From positions 1-57,267 of IMG/VR virus record IMGVR_UViG_3300006869_000011: a DNA stretch of 57,267 nucleotides; one strand, 5' to 3'. This document shows positions 6,718 through 16,111 of the stretch, in pieces (position 1 is the stretch's first letter; each line of letters opens with the position of its first letter). The notes below the pieces were generated by a model that was not told the DNA's origin, did not search any database, and saw only the letters and a list, made by a program, of their open reading frames with translations. This DNA is from a virus. Position numbers and translations under genes: made by a program.

Positions 6718-9717
6718 ATGACCGAATCACATTACTCGTTAGGTACTTATACAGCAGAGCAGTATACCGCACTACACAACGAGCTTACAAGCTCTACGGA
6801 CATAGCAAATGTACCAGATAGGGTTTGCAGTTGCTCAGACGAAAAAGAACATAGTCCAACAAGAGGATGTTTTCTTTTAACAGAAGATGAAGCAACAGCA
6901 CTTAAAAACGATCCTAGGGTATTGTTTATAAACATAGATTACTTATCATATCCTGAAACATACGCACCGCCGCCAGACGAACTACATGCATCAGTAAGTC
7001 CATCACTATTAAACAGATGGGGCGGAAATGTAAAAGTTTACAAAGAATTTGAAGATAGTAACACTCTACCATCAACTCCAACTTCGGCAGATTGGAACAG
7101 AACTGGTTATCAAATACTAAGAGGAATGTATGAAGTAGATCCTTGGATAAATGATGGCGTTGCAGATGATACCGTAAAGTTTGAAAATATTACACAATTA
7201 GGCGACGGTATAGATGTCGATGTTATTGTTGCAGATGACGGAGCAGGATGGATAGGTCATCCAGAGTTTCAAAACAATTGTGAGGCACCTAAACCAGATG
7301 GATACACAGGTGGCAATCTCTTGCCTGGTGAAGGTACATGCGATGTTTTAGATTTAGTTCTTGATGCGCCTTATTATTTAGATCCGGATTACTTTAATGC
7401 AGATCCTGATAATAGACTCACTACACGCTGGGACGGAACAATAGTACCTGTAGAAACTCATTCACGTAACTGGTGGTCTAGTTCACTTTATAGGAGCAGT
7501 GCCTTTAAAGCAAAACATCCAGGTGCTGGTTATACAAGTAGTATAACAACTAGTTACACAAGAAGTAATTGTAATGGTAGTAACACAGCACAGAGCGCTG
7601 TAGGACAGCACTGCACGCCCTGTATGGCGCTTACATACGGTAGAACACAAGGTTGGGCATACAATGCTAACAAATGGGTTTTAAACTTGTATGGTACATA
7701 TGGCTCAGATATCGAGCGTGGATTTGACATTCAAAAAATATTTCATAATACAAAACCTGTGAATAGAAAATATGGTACGCAGGATCCAACGGTGAGCTCA
7801 AATAGTTGGGGTTATCGTGCAAGCAAAGGTGATAACCCAGGATGGTATCATTTTAGAGAAGATTCACCTGTAACATATGCAGGAACAGGTGCAGAACCTA
7901 CATTTATCTCGCACATGGGATCACAAGGGGATAGCGGTCGCTGGAAAAGTGAAATGAAAACCAACTCACTTACAACTGCATTAGACGAACTTATCGACAG
8001 CGGAGTAATATTTGTGTGTGCTGCTGGTAATAGTAACCAAAAACAAACCAACTGGGGGCATCCTGATTTTGACAACTATATCAGTGCCAACAGCGATGAC
8101 ACTATCGAAGAAAGCAGTTATTTTGAATTTAGCGTAGAAACCACTGGTACAACCAATAGACGTGGATTTCCGCAACAAGGTGGCAAACATGATTTAAGTG
8201 ACGGTCTCGGTAGCGATTTCTTTAAGCGTGAACTTACGGTTAATGGTGTACGTATTGTAGGAGCCGGTAGCGTTGGTGGGCAGGTAGCAGTGCCAGATGC
8301 GTGGTTAGAAAAAGTTGGACGTATGTTTGAACTTTTCTTAGACAAAAATGCCGCAGGTATTAACGAAGAATACCAAAGAAACTTAATCAAAACACTAAGT
8401 GGCGACACAGGAACTTATCACGCAGGCTTACCAACACTTCAAAGAGTAGCAAGAGGCGCCGGTGGAGACTATAGCACAAACTTCTTAACAGATGATGGTA
8501 TTACTTTTTGGAATCTATCACCACTATTTGATAGCCATGTAGCAAACGATATGGTTTGGTATTTGAATTCAACCGGTGATGGGTATGGCGATGGTGACAA
8601 CGATGCACAAGAAGTTATTGAACACGTATTCCACACACTACACATGCACGGGTTACCTGCAGATGATATAAAACTATATCAGTTCTTGGCCCCTGATTGG
8701 CAGTCAGGTGATTTGTATGCGGCAATGGAAGAAGCCTATGATGCAGGCAAGTGGGATAGTTCGGGATATGGCGGAAATGCTTGGAAGACTGATGCAGATG
8801 CATTTGAAGTAGCAGCAAAAGAATATTTGTATCTGCTAAACTTTTGTATGTTTGAATACACAGAATTATGGGACGGCGGAAGTCTTGCTCCTGAATGGAC
8901 AGACGATATGCGTACCCAAGCAGGCATTCAAGCAAATAATCCATTGGGTTATGCTTTCCATAATACTTGGATTGCTCCGGTTATTAGTAAGCCATCGCTT
9001 GCTACTATTAGAAGCATATTCCAAGATGGCAACACACCAGAACAAGACGATCCAAGTCTAGCAGGTGTATCAGGATATGTTGTAAGTAACGGAAGTACGC
9101 AGGACCCTGAATACAACAATGGACCGCTTATTAGCAATGGAGAAGTTGCATATAAAACAATCAACATTGGTGCACTAAATGATCAACATGCTACAGGTCC
9201 TAAAGAAAGAAAAGTTGGCTATAGTGATAGAGGAAATGCCATAGACGTATATGCACCTGCTGATGGTACACTAGCAGCAAATAGAAGTTATACTCCAGAA
9301 GGTAGATACCCTGACACGTATCCTGGATTCACAGCAAACAGCGGATCAGGTGCAGGTGTTCCTGAAGAAACTGGATTTAGTGGTACTAGTGCTGCATGTC
9401 CTGTCGCAGCTGGTTTTATTTCTACACTTGTAGGTTTAAATAGAAACTGGGGTTGGCGTGAAGTCAAAGATTATTTTGAAAGTTTGAACGAACAAAGTGA
9501 TGCTAATTTTTACAAAGGTAGCGTGTCGACTAGTGCAACTGATGCTAACTGGCTAGACTATGATGGTTTAGAAGGTGGAAGAGCAACCGTTATGTACCAA
9601 GATGCTAATTTGATTAATCAAACTACATTTCCTAAACGTCAAAGTAAAATTTCAAACGGGTTGCAAACAAGTGGAATAACTATAAACTATATTAACAAGT
9701 TTGATAGAGGACGTTAA
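6718..9717 (+). CDS. Subtilisin-type (S8) serine peptidase-like protein
   Basis: 999 residues. The S8 triad is complete: D173 in ADDGAGWIGHPEF, H298 in GQHCTPCM and S891 in GFSGTSAACP; N438 in CAAGN fits the oxyanion position. The S8 core is usually near 300 residues, so large segments are inserted between H298 and S891, notably residues 450-790. No signal peptide or membrane segment is visible. Placed directly behind a tail-fibre gene with an AGGGGG ribosome site, it may be a virion-associated protease or a fibre-processing enzyme (inference). The TAA overlaps the stop codon of the converging minus-strand gene. Confidence 0.85.
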   Translation: MTESHYSLGTYTAEQYTALHNELTSSTDIANVPDRVCSCSDEKEHSPTRGCFLLTEDEATALKNDPRVLFINIDYLSYPETYAPPPDELHASVSPSLLNRWGGNVKVYKEFEDSNTLPSTPTSADWNRTGYQILRGMYEVDPWINDGVADDTVKFENITQLGDGIDVDVIVADDGAGWIGHPEFQNNCEAPKPDGYTGGNLLPGEGTCDVLDLVLDAPYYLDPDYFNADPDNRLTTRWDGTIVPVETHSRNWWSSSLYRSSAFKAKHPGAGYTSSITTSYTRSNCNGSNTAQSAVGQHCTPCMALTYGRTQGWAYNANKWVLNLYGTYGSDIERGFDIQKIFHNTKPVNRKYGTQDPTVSSNSWGYRASKGDNPGWYHFREDSPVTYAGTGAEPTFISHMGSQGDSGRWKSEMKTNSLTTALDELIDSGVIFVCAAGNSNQKQTNWGHPDFDNYISANSDDTIEESSYFEFSVETTGTTNRRGFPQQGGKHDLSDGLGSDFFKRELTVNGVRIVGAGSVGGQVAVPDAWLEKVGRMFELFLDKNAAGINEEYQRNLIKTLSGDTGTYHAGLPTLQRVARGAGGDYSTNFLTDDGITFWNLSPLFDSHVANDMVWYLNSTGDGYGDGDNDAQEVIEHVFHTLHMHGLPADDIKLYQFLAPDWQSGDLYAAMEEAYDAGKWDSSGYGGNAWKTDADAFEVAAKEYLYLLNFCMFEYTELWDGGSLAPEWTDDMRTQAGIQANNPLGYAFHNTWIAPVISKPSLATIRSIFQDGNTPEQDDPSLAGVSGYVVSNGSTQDPEYNNGPLISNGEVAYKTINIGALNDQHATGPKERKVGYSDRGNAIDVYAPADGTLAANRSYTPEGRYPDTYPGFTANSGSGAGVPEETGFSGTSAACPVAAGFISTLVGLNRNWGWREVKDYFESLNEQSDANFYKGSVSTSATDANWLDYDGLEGGRATVMYQDANLINQTTFPKRQSKISNGLQTSGITINYINKFDRGR

Positions 9718-10556
9718 AAAGGAATAGGTTTAAGATTATAATTGTCTTCTAACAAAGCATAATTTAAACCTACTCTATTTACATACCCTTCTCTTGAATA
9801 TTTTTTACCAAATGTTTTGTTTGTAAAGCTGTATCCTAAAAATACCGTATCACTTGGTTCAAAATCTATTTCATTGCATATCTTTATTTGTTTACTTCTG
9901 TATTTGTTATACACATAGTCTGCTGAAAAATTTTTAAGCAAGTTTGTATGCATTCCTAAACTTACATGATTTACATAATAGTATTCATTAATTAATTTCA
10001 TTGCAATATTTTGTTCATTGGTAAAACATATTCCTGTTCTACAAAATCCAGTAACAAATGTTTTGCTTAAACTAAACGCAACAAATTTAATACAAGGTTG
10101 ATGTACATTTATATTTACATTAGCACAAGTTCCAAAAAAGGCCATATCTAAAAAGACAGGAATATCACACAAATTACAATAATCGATTATGTCATCAAAA
10201 TGTTCGTGTTTGTTTCCATGGGCAGAAAATGGATAACTTATAATCAATTTATTTTGTTTAGATAACTCTTTTAAGTTATCGATTGATTTTATTCCTAAAG
10301 TATGATGATAAGGATATTCACCTCTAAATACACATGTTTCTAAATGTTTATAGCTTTTTTCAAAATCGCTAAATGCACTTGTAACTCCATCAGTGACATA
10401 TGCACTAAAATTATTTAATCCAGTTACACAATTATTTTTGCTTGTTATAATCCAGTTTTTATATGTTACAATAAAAGTTTCAATATTATGCCATTTTGCA
10501 ACTAAATCATATTCAAAATTTGGATCTTTTATTCCTTCAGCTCTATACGTTATCAT
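9714..10556 (-). CDS. PLP-dependent aminotransferase-like protein (fold type I)
   Basis: 280 residues from the ATG at 10556. Fold-type-I marks: D137 in VFLDMAF (pairs with the pyridine nitrogen) and K165 in FSLSKTF (Schiff-base lysine), then GFCRTG resembling the phosphate-binding SLSK..G.R.G pattern. Shorter than usual (350-400), lacking much of the N-terminal small domain. An in-frame GTG at 10595 would extend it by 13 residues but overlap the upstream radical SAM gene by 53 nt; ATG gives 14 nt. Could be an aminotransferase or a relative with another PLP reaction. Last gene of its operon. Confidence 0.65.
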   Translation of the reverse strand: MITYRAEGIKDPNFEYDLVAKWHNIETFIVTYKNWIITSKNNCVTGLNNFSAYVTDGVTSAFSDFEKSYKHLETCVFRGEYPYHHTLGIKSIDNLKELSKQNKLIISYPFSAHGNKHEHFDDIIDYCNLCDIPVFLDMAFFGTCANVNINVHQPCIKFVAFSLSKTFVTGFCRTGICFTNEQNIAMKLINEYYYVNHVSLGMHTNLLKNFSADYVYNKYRSKQIKICNEIDFEPSDTVFLGYSFTNKTFGKKYSREGYVNRVGLNYALLEDNYNLKPIPF

Positions 10557-11664
10557 ATTTTCTTTTGGGAATTTTACTATCTGCTGAACTAACACAACTT
10601 TCAGTCATACAAGGCATCGGTTTATCAAACAATTTAAATCCTGTTTCTATATTGCCAAGTGGAACGTCATGACAGCTATAACTACGCTTAATACTACCGT
10701 CTGGTTCTCTAATAATAATTCCTTGATATCCTGCATTGCAATTCCACCCTTTAAATTTATTAAAGTTAAACGCATTAAAACGTTCTGCTTGATCCATATA
10801 CCATGCTTTACCAGTACTATCTCTAAATTCAACTTGCATATGCCAAGGTACACTTGCATCATGCTTGTACATAATGTCAGTAGGTATTTCAAACTTTGGT
10901 TTTGGCCTATCTACAAATTTTCTTTTTGATTCTGTGTAGGCTCTTTGTGGCATACCGTTCCAGAGTCTTTTAAGCATTTCGTCACTATACCCATCCACAA
11001 CACGGGAGGCCGTTGGATCGGACTGGGGCTTAAGAGTAACATTAATTCCTTGTTCATGGAAGAATAAGGCGTTTTCCCAATCTCGCTCAAACCATTCAGG
11101 AACCATAACCATATTAATTGTAACTTGTACATCGTGTTCTTGACACAGGATTAGTTTATCTGCAAAATCCTGCATTTTCTCCTTTGTGTCTAAATGCTCT
11201 GTATGAAGACTTGCTGTAATACTTGCTCTATGAAACGGCTTAACACGTTCTACATAATCCTCAAACCACTTCATTGGGCGTGAGCAGTTTGATGTCATAT
11301 GGACAGAAGTATAATTAGTATTATCGACATCATCAGCCAAGTGACCAAGTATGTCCAAGTACCCTGGATGAAAGGTAGGCTCGCCCCCAGACAAACTAAA
11401 ATGAAAGCTATTAAATCCGTTATCACGTGCTTGCCTCTTTATTTCATCAATTGTTTTAAGACAGAGTTCAGTCGGTCTGTGGTCTTTTCGGTCACTCCTG
11501 GCATAAGGCCAACAATAACTGCAACGATAATTGCAAAATCTACCTAGTAACCAAGATACCGTAAAGATATCTCTGTAGAGCAGCGTTCGTTGTCCCACTT
11601 GGACAATGTCGTTAAAAGGTATTTTAGTAAAGTCATAGTTTGACCATTTTAAATCTTCTGTCAT
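10543..11664 (-). CDS. Radical SAM protein with C-terminal cysteine region
   Basis: 373 residues. Cluster motif C44xxxC48xxC51 (CNYRCSYC) binds the [4Fe-4S] cluster that cleaves SAM; SLSGGEPTFHP follows. The C terminus has extra cysteines in FKGWNC, SCHD and CMTESC, as expected for an auxiliary cluster of SPASM/twitch type. Closest in the window to the gene at 29853 (shared start pattern, FKGWNC). First gene of a two-gene unit with the aminotransferase-like gene, directly behind a consensus promoter whose -10 is 6 nt before the ATG, predicting a leaderless mRNA. No other Met lies before the cluster motif. Confidence 0.88.
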   Translation of the reverse strand: MTEDLKWSNYDFTKIPFNDIVQVGQRTLLYRDIFTVSWLLGRFCNYRCSYCWPYARSDRKDHRPTELCLKTIDEIKRQARDNGFNSFHFSLSGGEPTFHPGYLDILGHLADDVDNTNYTSVHMTSNCSRPMKWFEDYVERVKPFHRASITASLHTEHLDTKEKMQDFADKLILCQEHDVQVTINMVMVPEWFERDWENALFFHEQGINVTLKPQSDPTASRVVDGYSDEMLKRLWNGMPQRAYTESKRKFVDRPKPKFEIPTDIMYKHDASVPWHMQVEFRDSTGKAWYMDQAERFNAFNFNKFKGWNCNAGYQGIIIREPDGSIKRSYSCHDVPLGNIETGFKLFDKPMPCMTESCVSSADSKIPKRKYDNV

Positions 11665-11670
11665 ATTAGT

Positions 11671-11699
11671 ATTATATACTCATTTATTGTTTTTGTCAA
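11671..11699 (-). promoter_or_regulatory. Consensus sigma70-like promoter, leaderless start
   Basis: On the minus strand: TTGACA (11699-11694), 17-nt spacer, TATAAT (11676-11671), then 6 nt to the ATG at 11664. Both hexamers are perfect. The expected transcription start falls on or next to the A of the ATG. It fills the 31-nt gap between two enzyme genes. Confidence 0.85.
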
Positions 11700-12358
11700 T
11701 TATGATATTTTATAAATTTTCCTACTTCCGGTCTAGGCTGATTTGAATGCACACCACGTTTGTATACAATACCATCAACCGGGCATCTCCAATATCCTTC
11801 GGCTTCAGGATTATGATCAAAATTTGGTTTTGTTCCAATACCCAAGCAAACCCATGTTTGATGATTGGCATAACCAATTTTTTTAGCAAAATAACTAGGG
11901 TCAGGAATACAACCACAAAATCCTGCTTGGTATCCTAAATCATATGCAGCATGTACTAGGTGCATTGCAGCCATTCCTACTTCCATATGTGATTGTGCAA
12001 CATTGTCTATCATAACTCCAATAGGCCAATCTGTTTCAGGAACTGGTAAGTCTGTAATAGGTGTAGTAGGAACGGTAAAAGTTATAAGCAATGGTGCTGC
12101 CATTTGGGGTTGTTTGTTAAATGGTTTATGATTAGAACTATCTTGATCAATCCAAGTACAATATTCATACATCCATAATCTTAAATCTTTATTGCTCCAA
12201 TTGAAAACATCTATAAAGTATGGATATCTTCCTTGCTTACTAGGCAATGTTGCACATAAATCATTCATTAGTTTTTCAACATGTTCTTCGGGTATAACTT
12301 CATTCATATTAAAATTGTTAAAGCTGTGCCGTGAATAAATTAATTCATTCCAGTCCAT
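11696..12358 (-). CDS. Nitroreductase-like flavoprotein
   Basis: 220 residues. RHSFNNF near the start, APLLITF, a helix GMAAMHLVHAAYDLGYQAGF followed by CGCIPD, and VCLGIG near the end match the FMN-binding nitroreductase fold, which uses NAD(P)H to reduce or FMN to oxidise small molecules or peptides. The C-terminal 40 residues (YWRCPVDG) are extra. Last gene of the 21809-11696 unit; its start overlaps the preceding radical SAM gene by 14 nt. Related in fold to the protein at 43146. Substrate unknown; some relatives dehydrogenate azoline rings in peptide natural products (family knowledge). Confidence 0.7.
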   Translation of the reverse strand: MDWNELIYSRHSFNNFNMNEVIPEEHVEKLMNDLCATLPSKQGRYPYFIDVFNWSNKDLRLWMYEYCTWIDQDSSNHKPFNKQPQMAAPLLITFTVPTTPITDLPVPETDWPIGVMIDNVAQSHMEVGMAAMHLVHAAYDLGYQAGFCGCIPDPSYFAKKIGYANHQTWVCLGIGTKPNFDHNPEAEGYWRCPVDGIVYKRGVHSNQPRPEVGKFIKYHN

Positions 12359-13562
12359 TTAATACTTCTCCTAACCAAGGAAATTCAACAAAATAATCTT
12401 TTTGCTTCATTCCTCCTTGTAAAATATACCAATCTTTAGCTTTTTGTAATTGGTCTAATTTCCTGTTTGTTCCTAGCATTGCTGCAACATTTTTACATAA
12501 ATTTATATGATGTATGTTATGCTTTATGTTCAAACTTTCTAAGTAATCTATTGTCTTGTTGATTTCTGTTTTATATTTTAGCGGCAAAATACGAGGACTC
12601 ATTGCAGCAGGTTCATTAACATAATTATGTCCTAGTTCCCATTTATCATTACCTCTATTTTTAATTGAAATATCTGTAATAGTTTTTATCATATTATAAT
12701 GATAAGGCACACTTAATGCACTTATAGTAGGAAGCCAGCTAACACTTGTTACAGAACTATCTTGCAAAATAGTTTCTGCATTTTTCCAAAATCTTTCCCA
12801 TATCAATCCTTCACGTATTGTACTTCCTTCGTTACCCATGGCATCTATACTAGGACAAATACGTAGATTTTTTAATCCACTATCTTTCCACATATCTAAA
12901 AAGTTTTCTAAAACCTTTGGTTTTACATTTAGGTTTGTTGTTAAACTTATTCCACCAAATTTAGCATTTGAATTTTTATGTGCATCGATGATATTTTTAA
13001 AAACATCTGTAAACATAGGATCAAGTAAAGGTTCTCCACCAATAAAATTATAATCTAACCATTGTTCAGATTTTCTAATATATTTGTACAAGTTGTCTAA
13101 GATTTTTGTTTTCCAAATATCTTCATCTGTATTATTGTTTTTTAATCCATCAATATCTGACCACATACTACTTACATAACCATTACAATACATACATGTC
13201 ATATTGCAAGTATTACTAAGCATTATTTCAATATGTCTTCCAGTATCATAATTAGGATTTTGCAGTTTTATTAAATCACTTTGTGTAAAATTATAATTTT
13301 TCCATGTATTCCAAACGCTCCACAAACTATCAGGATGATTTAAAGCACATTCTTTACATCCATCAGGAAAATTATTTTGTTTTACAAAAAACTTTTTTTC
13401 TTTTTGTTCTTTTTTTCTATGTAAAAAAACTTGAGTGCCTTTTTCATCAATTTCATCTATGGTTACTTTTTGATTAGTTTTTTTACAACAATTGACTATA
13501 GACTGCTGTGGCACACGAATGTTAATATCTGTCCACATTTTACTACAAACCATATGTTTCAT
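12345..13562 (-). CDS. Radical SAM protein with N-terminal twitch-like domain
   Basis: 405 residues. N-terminal cysteines C6, C25-C26 and C69xxC72 precede the core motif C119xxxC123xxC126 (CNMTCMYC). FIGGEPLLDP marks the SAM-binding loop. The N-terminal domain is longer between CC and CxxC than in most relatives, with a lysine-rich insert (residues 48-61). The C terminus (FVEFPWLGEVL) departs from the usual D-x-x-R ending. ATGA overlap with the SGNH-like gene upstream. Substrate unknown. Confidence 0.82.
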   Translation of the reverse strand: MKHMVCSKMWTDINIRVPQQSIVNCCKKTNQKVTIDEIDEKGTQVFLHRKKEQKEKKFFVKQNNFPDGCKECALNHPDSLWSVWNTWKNYNFTQSDLIKLQNPNYDTGRHIEIMLSNTCNMTCMYCNGYVSSMWSDIDGLKNNNTDEDIWKTKILDNLYKYIRKSEQWLDYNFIGGEPLLDPMFTDVFKNIIDAHKNSNAKFGGISLTTNLNVKPKVLENFLDMWKDSGLKNLRICPSIDAMGNEGSTIREGLIWERFWKNAETILQDSSVTSVSWLPTISALSVPYHYNMIKTITDISIKNRGNDKWELGHNYVNEPAAMSPRILPLKYKTEINKTIDYLESLNIKHNIHHINLCKNVAAMLGTNRKLDQLQKAKDWYILQGGMKQKDYFVEFPWLGEVLNGLE

Positions 13563-14269
13563 TTATAGGATCCTATAACGAGTTCATCTGCATCTGGCGG
13601 ACCATACTCTTTTAAATTTATATCAAATTCACGTATATCATCAAAATGTTCTAAAATACGTTTGGCAAATTGTATGTTATTTTTTTGATTCATATGACAT
13701 GCTCTTAAATCAGCAAAATCGTCTTTCATAACATTTACCTTAAAAATTTCATGATCTATATCTGCTATCCGTGTCATAGAAGCTTTAATAGGTTCGTTTG
13801 CTGTTCTTGTCATAGCAGGAATACACAACTCAACATTTGGCATATTCCTAATTTCTTCAACCAACAATTTCCAGTACAAGTTTTGTTCACGTTCGTCACA
13901 AATATATTGATAATAAAATTTCAATCCTGGTGCCATCTTTTTTGCTAGTATTGATTTTGGATCCCAATCTGATCTGTTTTCTCTGCGCATTATATAATGA
14001 TATCCATAACAATGTTCAATATTGTAGTCAGTTAATTTTGGTAACCATAAACGATTAGGATTAGTATAAATTACTATCAATTTATCGTACGCAGCTTCGT
14101 GTTGTCTAATTTGGTTGTATGTCCAATACAAACTGCTACCTGCAAATCCATGGTTGCCAATATACCAATCTGGACGCATTTCTTGTAAATGCTCTGTCCA
14201 ACGTTTTTGTTTCGCTTCCAAATCGCCAGTATGTCCTGCAAAGCTATCTCCAAAAACACCGATCTTCAT
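13559..14269 (-). CDS. SGNH/GDSL hydrolase-like protein
   Basis: 236 residues from the ATG at 14269, which overlaps the TGA of the upstream FkbM-type gene (ATGA). A longer in-frame start at 14296 adds 9 residues inside that gene and is less likely. Block I is GVFGDSFAGH (Ser nucleophile in GDS); G-F-A-G-S-S and YTNPNR may represent the Gly and Asn blocks; a late DLRACHMNQ may supply the His. SGNH enzymes commonly remove or transfer O-acyl groups on sugars. Activity is inferred from the fold motifs only. Confidence 0.6.
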   Translation of the reverse strand: MKIGVFGDSFAGHTGDLEAKQKRWTEHLQEMRPDWYIGNHGFAGSSLYWTYNQIRQHEAAYDKLIVIYTNPNRLWLPKLTDYNIEHCYGYHYIMRRENRSDWDPKSILAKKMAPGLKFYYQYICDEREQNLYWKLLVEEIRNMPNVELCIPAMTRTANEPIKASMTRIADIDHEIFKVNVMKDDFADLRACHMNQKNNIQFAKRILEHFDDIREFDINLKEYGPPDADELVIGSYK

Positions 14270-14985
14270 GTAATCAACTCTCCTGGTATAAACCAATAAT
14301 CTACAGGACCGTGTGTCCTAGTAATAGCACTTTTAAATTGTACACTATAGTAATTATTCTCACGGAGCAAAGGAACCACTATATTCTGAGGACATTCAAT
14401 TTGTATTATAGGTTTATATTTACTTACCGTCCATTCTGCTCCTAAAATAATCTTAGCATCTGCACCTTCTGCATCAACTTTTATAAAGTCTATGTTTTTT
14501 ATATTTTTTATTCTAACAAATTTGTCTATTGTGTTGGTTTGTACATTTAAGACTTTTGGTTCAAAATCTTCTTTCCATCTAAATCTGTCTAGGGTGTTAC
14601 CTCCCATTTTTTCTGGATTTTTAGCTCTATATTCTTCAGGAACAACATAAAATTCTGTAAGTTTTCTGTGAGAGTATAAGGGTTGTTGTACTAAGGTAAA
14701 ATTTTCGTATCCTTGTTGTACACACCATTTTTTAATTTCATTAATTGTGAAATCAGGTTCAAAACCATAAACATAATCATGCCACGAACATACACCCATA
14801 GACGTCGGATAATGTAAACCAACATTTATATATGTTCCTAGTTTTTTATAATGTTTTGCAATTGCATAACCTATATGATAGTTATCGTATTGCTTTTTTC
14901 CTAGTATAAATTCATCTCTTGTAATATTTCTAACTAGTTCTATATGGTTAAGGTGAATAACTGGCAAACTCGGGAATAATTTCAA
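14266..14985 (-). CDS. FkbM-type SAM-dependent methyltransferase
   Basis: 239 residues. The FkbM signature is clear: a long-range block FIKVDAEGADAKIILGAEW followed by KPIIQIECP. YINVGLHYP near residue 52 stands in for the glycine-rich SAM loop. FkbM enzymes O-methylate sugars or polyketides. The start is uncertain: the frame opens at a TTG (14985) that overlaps the upstream radical SAM gene by 38 nt; no ATG occurs before residue 60. Part of the 21809-11696 operon. A second FkbM-type gene lies at 19997. Confidence 0.72.
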   Translation of the reverse strand: MKLFPSLPVIHLNHIELVRNITRDEFILGKKQYDNYHIGYAIAKHYKKLGTYINVGLHYPTSMGVCSWHDYVYGFEPDFTINEIKKWCVQQGYENFTLVQQPLYSHRKLTEFYVVPEEYRAKNPEKMGGNTLDRFRWKEDFEPKVLNVQTNTIDKFVRIKNIKNIDFIKVDAEGADAKIILGAEWTVSKYKPIIQIECPQNIVVPLLRENNYYSVQFKSAITRTHGPVDYWFIPGELIT

Positions 14986-16111
14986 TTAAATTTTCTTTCC
15001 TACTAATATCTAAATTTTTTGTATAATCAACAAACTTATTATATTTATTTGACCAATCTTCTGCATACATATAATCAATTATACCTTGCACTTTAGGTAA
15101 CCAAGTATATGGTTCTAAACGTTTTGCTGCAAGATCTTTTAATTCTTTTGGTAGAACTCTAATGTTAAGTTCTTCAGGATGATTAAGAATATTAAAGTAA
15201 ATCTTGTAGTCATAAGGCAATGCCCATTCTATAAAGTCATTTAGTTTTAATATATTGTACATTTGTACCGTACAATGAATTTCTACAAATGCATTTTCAA
15301 GTTTAGTTATTGCCTCAAAGTTTTCTACAATTTTATCCCAGTTGCTTGGATATCTAATATATCTATCTAACTCACCTGTAGCATCAATACTGCAATTTAG
15401 CTGTACACGTTTGAAATGACTCCATTTTTGCATCAATTCTGCAGGCACATTTGTAAGATTAGTATTGTATTTTAATTTAATTTTTTTTGCTTTACCGCTA
15501 TCAATATAATAATCTAATAATCTATGTTGTTCTTTGATAATAGTTGGCTCGCCACCAGTTAAATATATTTCCTCTACCGTATCTGCAATTTTAAAAAGAT
15601 TATCCCATACCGTTTCGTGTTCTGGCCAATCCATATTTTTTAATCTATTGTATTCACTTTCTTCTAGTGCATCACTTACTAAATGCCATTCTTTTACCCA
15701 TTGATTACTTGCATACGGATTGCACATACGGCATTTTAAGTTACATAGATTACCTAAACGTATATCAACATAACGTATTGTAAAAGGTGCTTCAACTGGA
15801 TAATCTCTATCTTGAGCCCATTTTTCATTCCAGTTTTGTCTAGTACTTGTTATACCAGCATCTTCTTCTCTAAAGCAACGTGTACACATTTCAGGACGTT
15901 CGCCGTTGAGCATTTCTTGTCTAATTTTTTTGTAGGTTTCGCTATTCCATGCTTCTTCTATATTGTCTTTGTTGACACGGTAAGCATTGCCATCATCTTT
16001 CATAATAAAATTCTTACCCGGTGTACTATTACAGCATACTCTCATAATGCCACTTGCACTTGTAGCTAAACTCATCCATGGTAATACGCAAAATGTTTTA
16101 GATTGAGTCAT
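14948..16111 (-). CDS. Radical SAM protein with N-terminal twitch-like domain
   Basis: 387 residues, a typical member of the window's main family. C8 in CVLPW, C26-C27, C76xxC79 (MCTRC), then SxRQ; core motif C123xxxC127xxC130 (CNLKCRMC) in RLGNLCNLKCRMC; LTGGEP loop near residue 195; C-terminal DISRKENLIEIIPEF. The N-terminal cysteines would hold an auxiliary Fe-S cluster placed before rather than after the core (inference from SPASM/twitch families). Overlaps the preceding gene by 14 nt. The substrate is unknown. Confidence 0.88.
   Translation of the reverse strand: MTQSKTFCVLPWMSLATSASGIMRVCCNSTPGKNFIMKDDGNAYRVNKDNIEEAWNSETYKKIRQEMLNGERPEMCTRCFREEDAGITSTRQNWNEKWAQDRDYPVEAPFTIRYVDIRLGNLCNLKCRMCNPYASNQWVKEWHLVSDALEESEYNRLKNMDWPEHETVWDNLFKIADTVEEIYLTGGEPTIIKEQHRLLDYYIDSGKAKKIKLKYNTNLTNVPAELMQKWSHFKRVQLNCSIDATGELDRYIRYPSNWDKIVENFEAITKLENAFVEIHCTVQMYNILKLNDFIEWALPYDYKIYFNILNHPEELNIRVLPKELKDLAAKRLEPYTWLPKVQGIIDYMYAEDWSNKYNKFVDYTKNLDISRKENLIEIIPEFASYSP

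Noticed and set aside
8615-8944. 109-codon minus-strand frame inside the S8 gene
   Set aside because: Fully inside a gene with intact catalytic residues; no ribosome site, and composition is that of an antisense shadow.
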